Source: CAXMST01 sp963793415
Lineage (GTDB): Bacteria; Actinomycetota; Thermoleophilia; Solirubrobacterales; 70-9
Length of the DNA: 64,000 bases
Direction: 5' to 3'
Assembly (NCBI GenBank): GCA_963793415.1
Contig: CAWCAC010000002.1
Location: forward strand, 2,294,001-2,358,000
The position numbers were made by a program, and so were the translations under genes. Under the pieces are notes generated by a model, which ran no database searches, had not been told where the DNA came from, and saw only the letters and a program-made list of their open reading frames with translations. This document shows, piece by piece, positions 63,011-64,000 of the stretch. Each line of letters starts with the position of its first letter. The first letter of the stretch is position 1.

Positions 63011-64000
63011 TCAGCCGCAGTCGGTCGGTGAACCGCCCTCTGCGTTGAGCGCGTTCGTGTACTCGGCGGCTGCCTGCTCGAACTCGGCCGAGTCGGCGGT
63101 GAAGAAGTGCTCGCCGCAGGTCCCGGGCTTGACGACGAAGTAGTAGAAGTCGCTGTCGGCGGGATTCGCGGCCGCCTCCATCGACGCAAGGCCCGGATTC
63201 GCGATCGGCGTCGGTGGCAGACCCGGGTTGAGGCGCGTGTTGTACGCCGTGTCGGCCTGCAACTCGCTCTCCAGCAGCTGCCCGTCGTACTTGTCGAGCT
63301 CGTAGCGCAGGGTGGCGTCGATCCCGAGCGTGTCGCCTGCGGCAAGCCGGTTGTAGATCACGGCCGAGACGAGCTCGCGCTCCTTGTCGATCTGCACCTC
63401 CTTCTCGATCATCGAGGCGATCGTGAGCACGTCGTAGGGGGTCAAATTCTTCTTCTCCGCATACTTCATGTCGATTCCGTCGAAGTTCACCTGGAAGGCC
63501 TCGAGCTGCTTGGCGACGAGGTCCGAGACCGGCGCGTCCTTCTCGAGCTCGTAGGTCGCCGGGAACAGGAATCCCTCGAGCGTGGGTGCATCCTCTGCCC
63601 CGTACTCCTTCAGCGGGAACTTCTTCTGCGCCTGCTTGACGGCGTCCTCGTAGTCGCCCTTCAGGCCCGCGTCCCTGGCGACGTCGGCGATCTGGCCGAT
63701 CGTCAGGCCCTCCGGAATCACGACCGAGATCGTCTTCAGCTGCTTCGGCCCCTTGACGACCGGCGCCGGCTCCTCGCCGCCGCCGAGCACGGACTTCGCG
63801 AGCAGCAGCACCGCGCCGAGCGCAACGAGGATGACGCCGAGCGCGACCAGGCGGCGGGTCCAGACCGTGCGCGGATCGGAGGGGCCGCCGTGACCCACGC
63901 CTCTGACCGGGACGCCGTCCCTGCCGCTGCCGCCGCCTGCACCTGTTGCCGTTGTGGCCGGAGGGCGGTCAGCTCCATGCGGCGGCTCGGCGCTGCGCGG
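63011..64000 (-). CDS. mltG: endolytic murein transglycosylase, 5' end cut by the window
   Basis: The MltG (YceG-like) family: a membrane helix (V-A-L-G-V-I-L-V-A-L-G-A-V-L-L-L), the LysM-like region V-I-P-E-G-L-T-I-G-Q-I-A-D-V-A and the catalytic E-K-E-V in L-T-I-A-S-M-I-E-K-E-V. Later Y-N-T-R-L-N-P-G-L-P-P-T-P-I-A-N-P-G is conserved. It cuts nascent glycan strands. A GTG at 63898 is a possible start, but the frame stays open and coding-like (Pro/Gly-rich cytoplasmic part) to the window end, so the gene probably begins outside. Confidence 0.9.
   Translation of the reverse strand, partial: PRSAEPPHGADRPPATTATGAGGGSGRDGVPVRGVGHGGPSDPRTVWTRRLVALGVILVALGAVLLLAKSVLGGGEEPAPVVKGPKQLKTISVVIPEGLTIGQIADVARDAGLKGDYEDAVKQAQKKFPLKEYGAEDAPTLEGFLFPATYELEKDAPVSDLVAKQLEAFQVNFDGIDMKYAEKKNLTPYDVLTIASMIEKEVQIDKERELVSAVIYNRLAAGDTLGIDATLRYELDKYDGQLLESELQADTAYNTRLNPGLPPTPIANPGLASMEAAANPADSDFYYFVVKPGTCGEHFFTADSAEFEQAAAEYTNALNAEGGSPTDCG

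Overview
This is a GC-rich chromosomal window from an actinobacterium. The best fit is class Thermoleophilia (Solirubrobacterales or Gaiellales-like). Grounds are the codon bias, the frequent GTG and TTG starts, DUF2630, DUF4389 and amphi-Trp proteins, a fused shikimate kinase/dehydroquinate synthase, and shikimate genes interleaved with type IV pilus genes. No rRNA, tRNA, CRISPR array, insertion sequence or prophage was recognised.

Layout. 1-5.2 kb: secreted esterase, DUF2630, zinc peptidase, SRPBCC-like and DUF4389 proteins, YidC-like insertase and a methyltransferase. 5.2-17 kb: a long minus-strand block running from the type IV pilin through two minor pilins, prepilin peptidase and PilM/N/O to aroC, aroK-aroB, aroQ and an Xaa-Pro peptidase. 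17.1-27.2 kb: a nitrate/nitrite respiration operon (NirK-like copper protein, HTH regulator with a Cys cluster, NarK, NarG, NarH, NarJ, NarI). 27.2-32.8 kb: a DUF4396 membrane protein under a CsoR-type palindrome, then MBL hydrolase, hemerythrin, thioesterase, lipid kinase, PAP2 phosphatase and small proteins. 32.8-37.5 kb: a divergent arsenic island (arsJ, arsenic-type GAPDH, acr3 against arsR, arsM). 37.5-47.3 kb: acyltransferase, secreted propeller protein, TetR regulator, two CNNM/CorC proteins, cDPGS-like protein with carbamate kinase, and hydrolases. 47.3-52.3 kb: decayed sequence, a very large secreted protein with a coupled leader ORF, and a small lipoprotein. 52.3-54.7 kb: pilus genes gspF and pilT. 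54.8-60.3 kb: AI-2E-family protein, holin-phosphodiesterase fusion, YihY and DUF3089 proteins. 60.3-64 kb: mltG-aroE-gspE.

The most interesting theme is layered control of type IV pili that points to cyclic di-GMP. A GEMM-I (c-di-GMP-I) riboswitch lies in the pilin leader. Three pilus transcription units (pilin, pilM, pilT) carry WhiG/FliA-like promoters of the form (T/C)AA(A/G)-N15-G(C/T)CGAT; WhiG sigma is held by a c-di-GMP-dependent anti-sigma in other actinobacteria. The pilus assembly ATPase has an MshEN-like N-terminus, a known c-di-GMP-binding fold. The pilM and pilT promoters also share a near-identical 24-bp upstream block.

Sequence quality: eight recognisable genes contain together about 12 single-base frameshifts (10 apparent insertions, 2 deletions). 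Most are in otherwise well-conserved genes such as narG, so consensus sequencing or assembly error is the likeliest explanation. These genes are given as full spans with the breakpoints stated.
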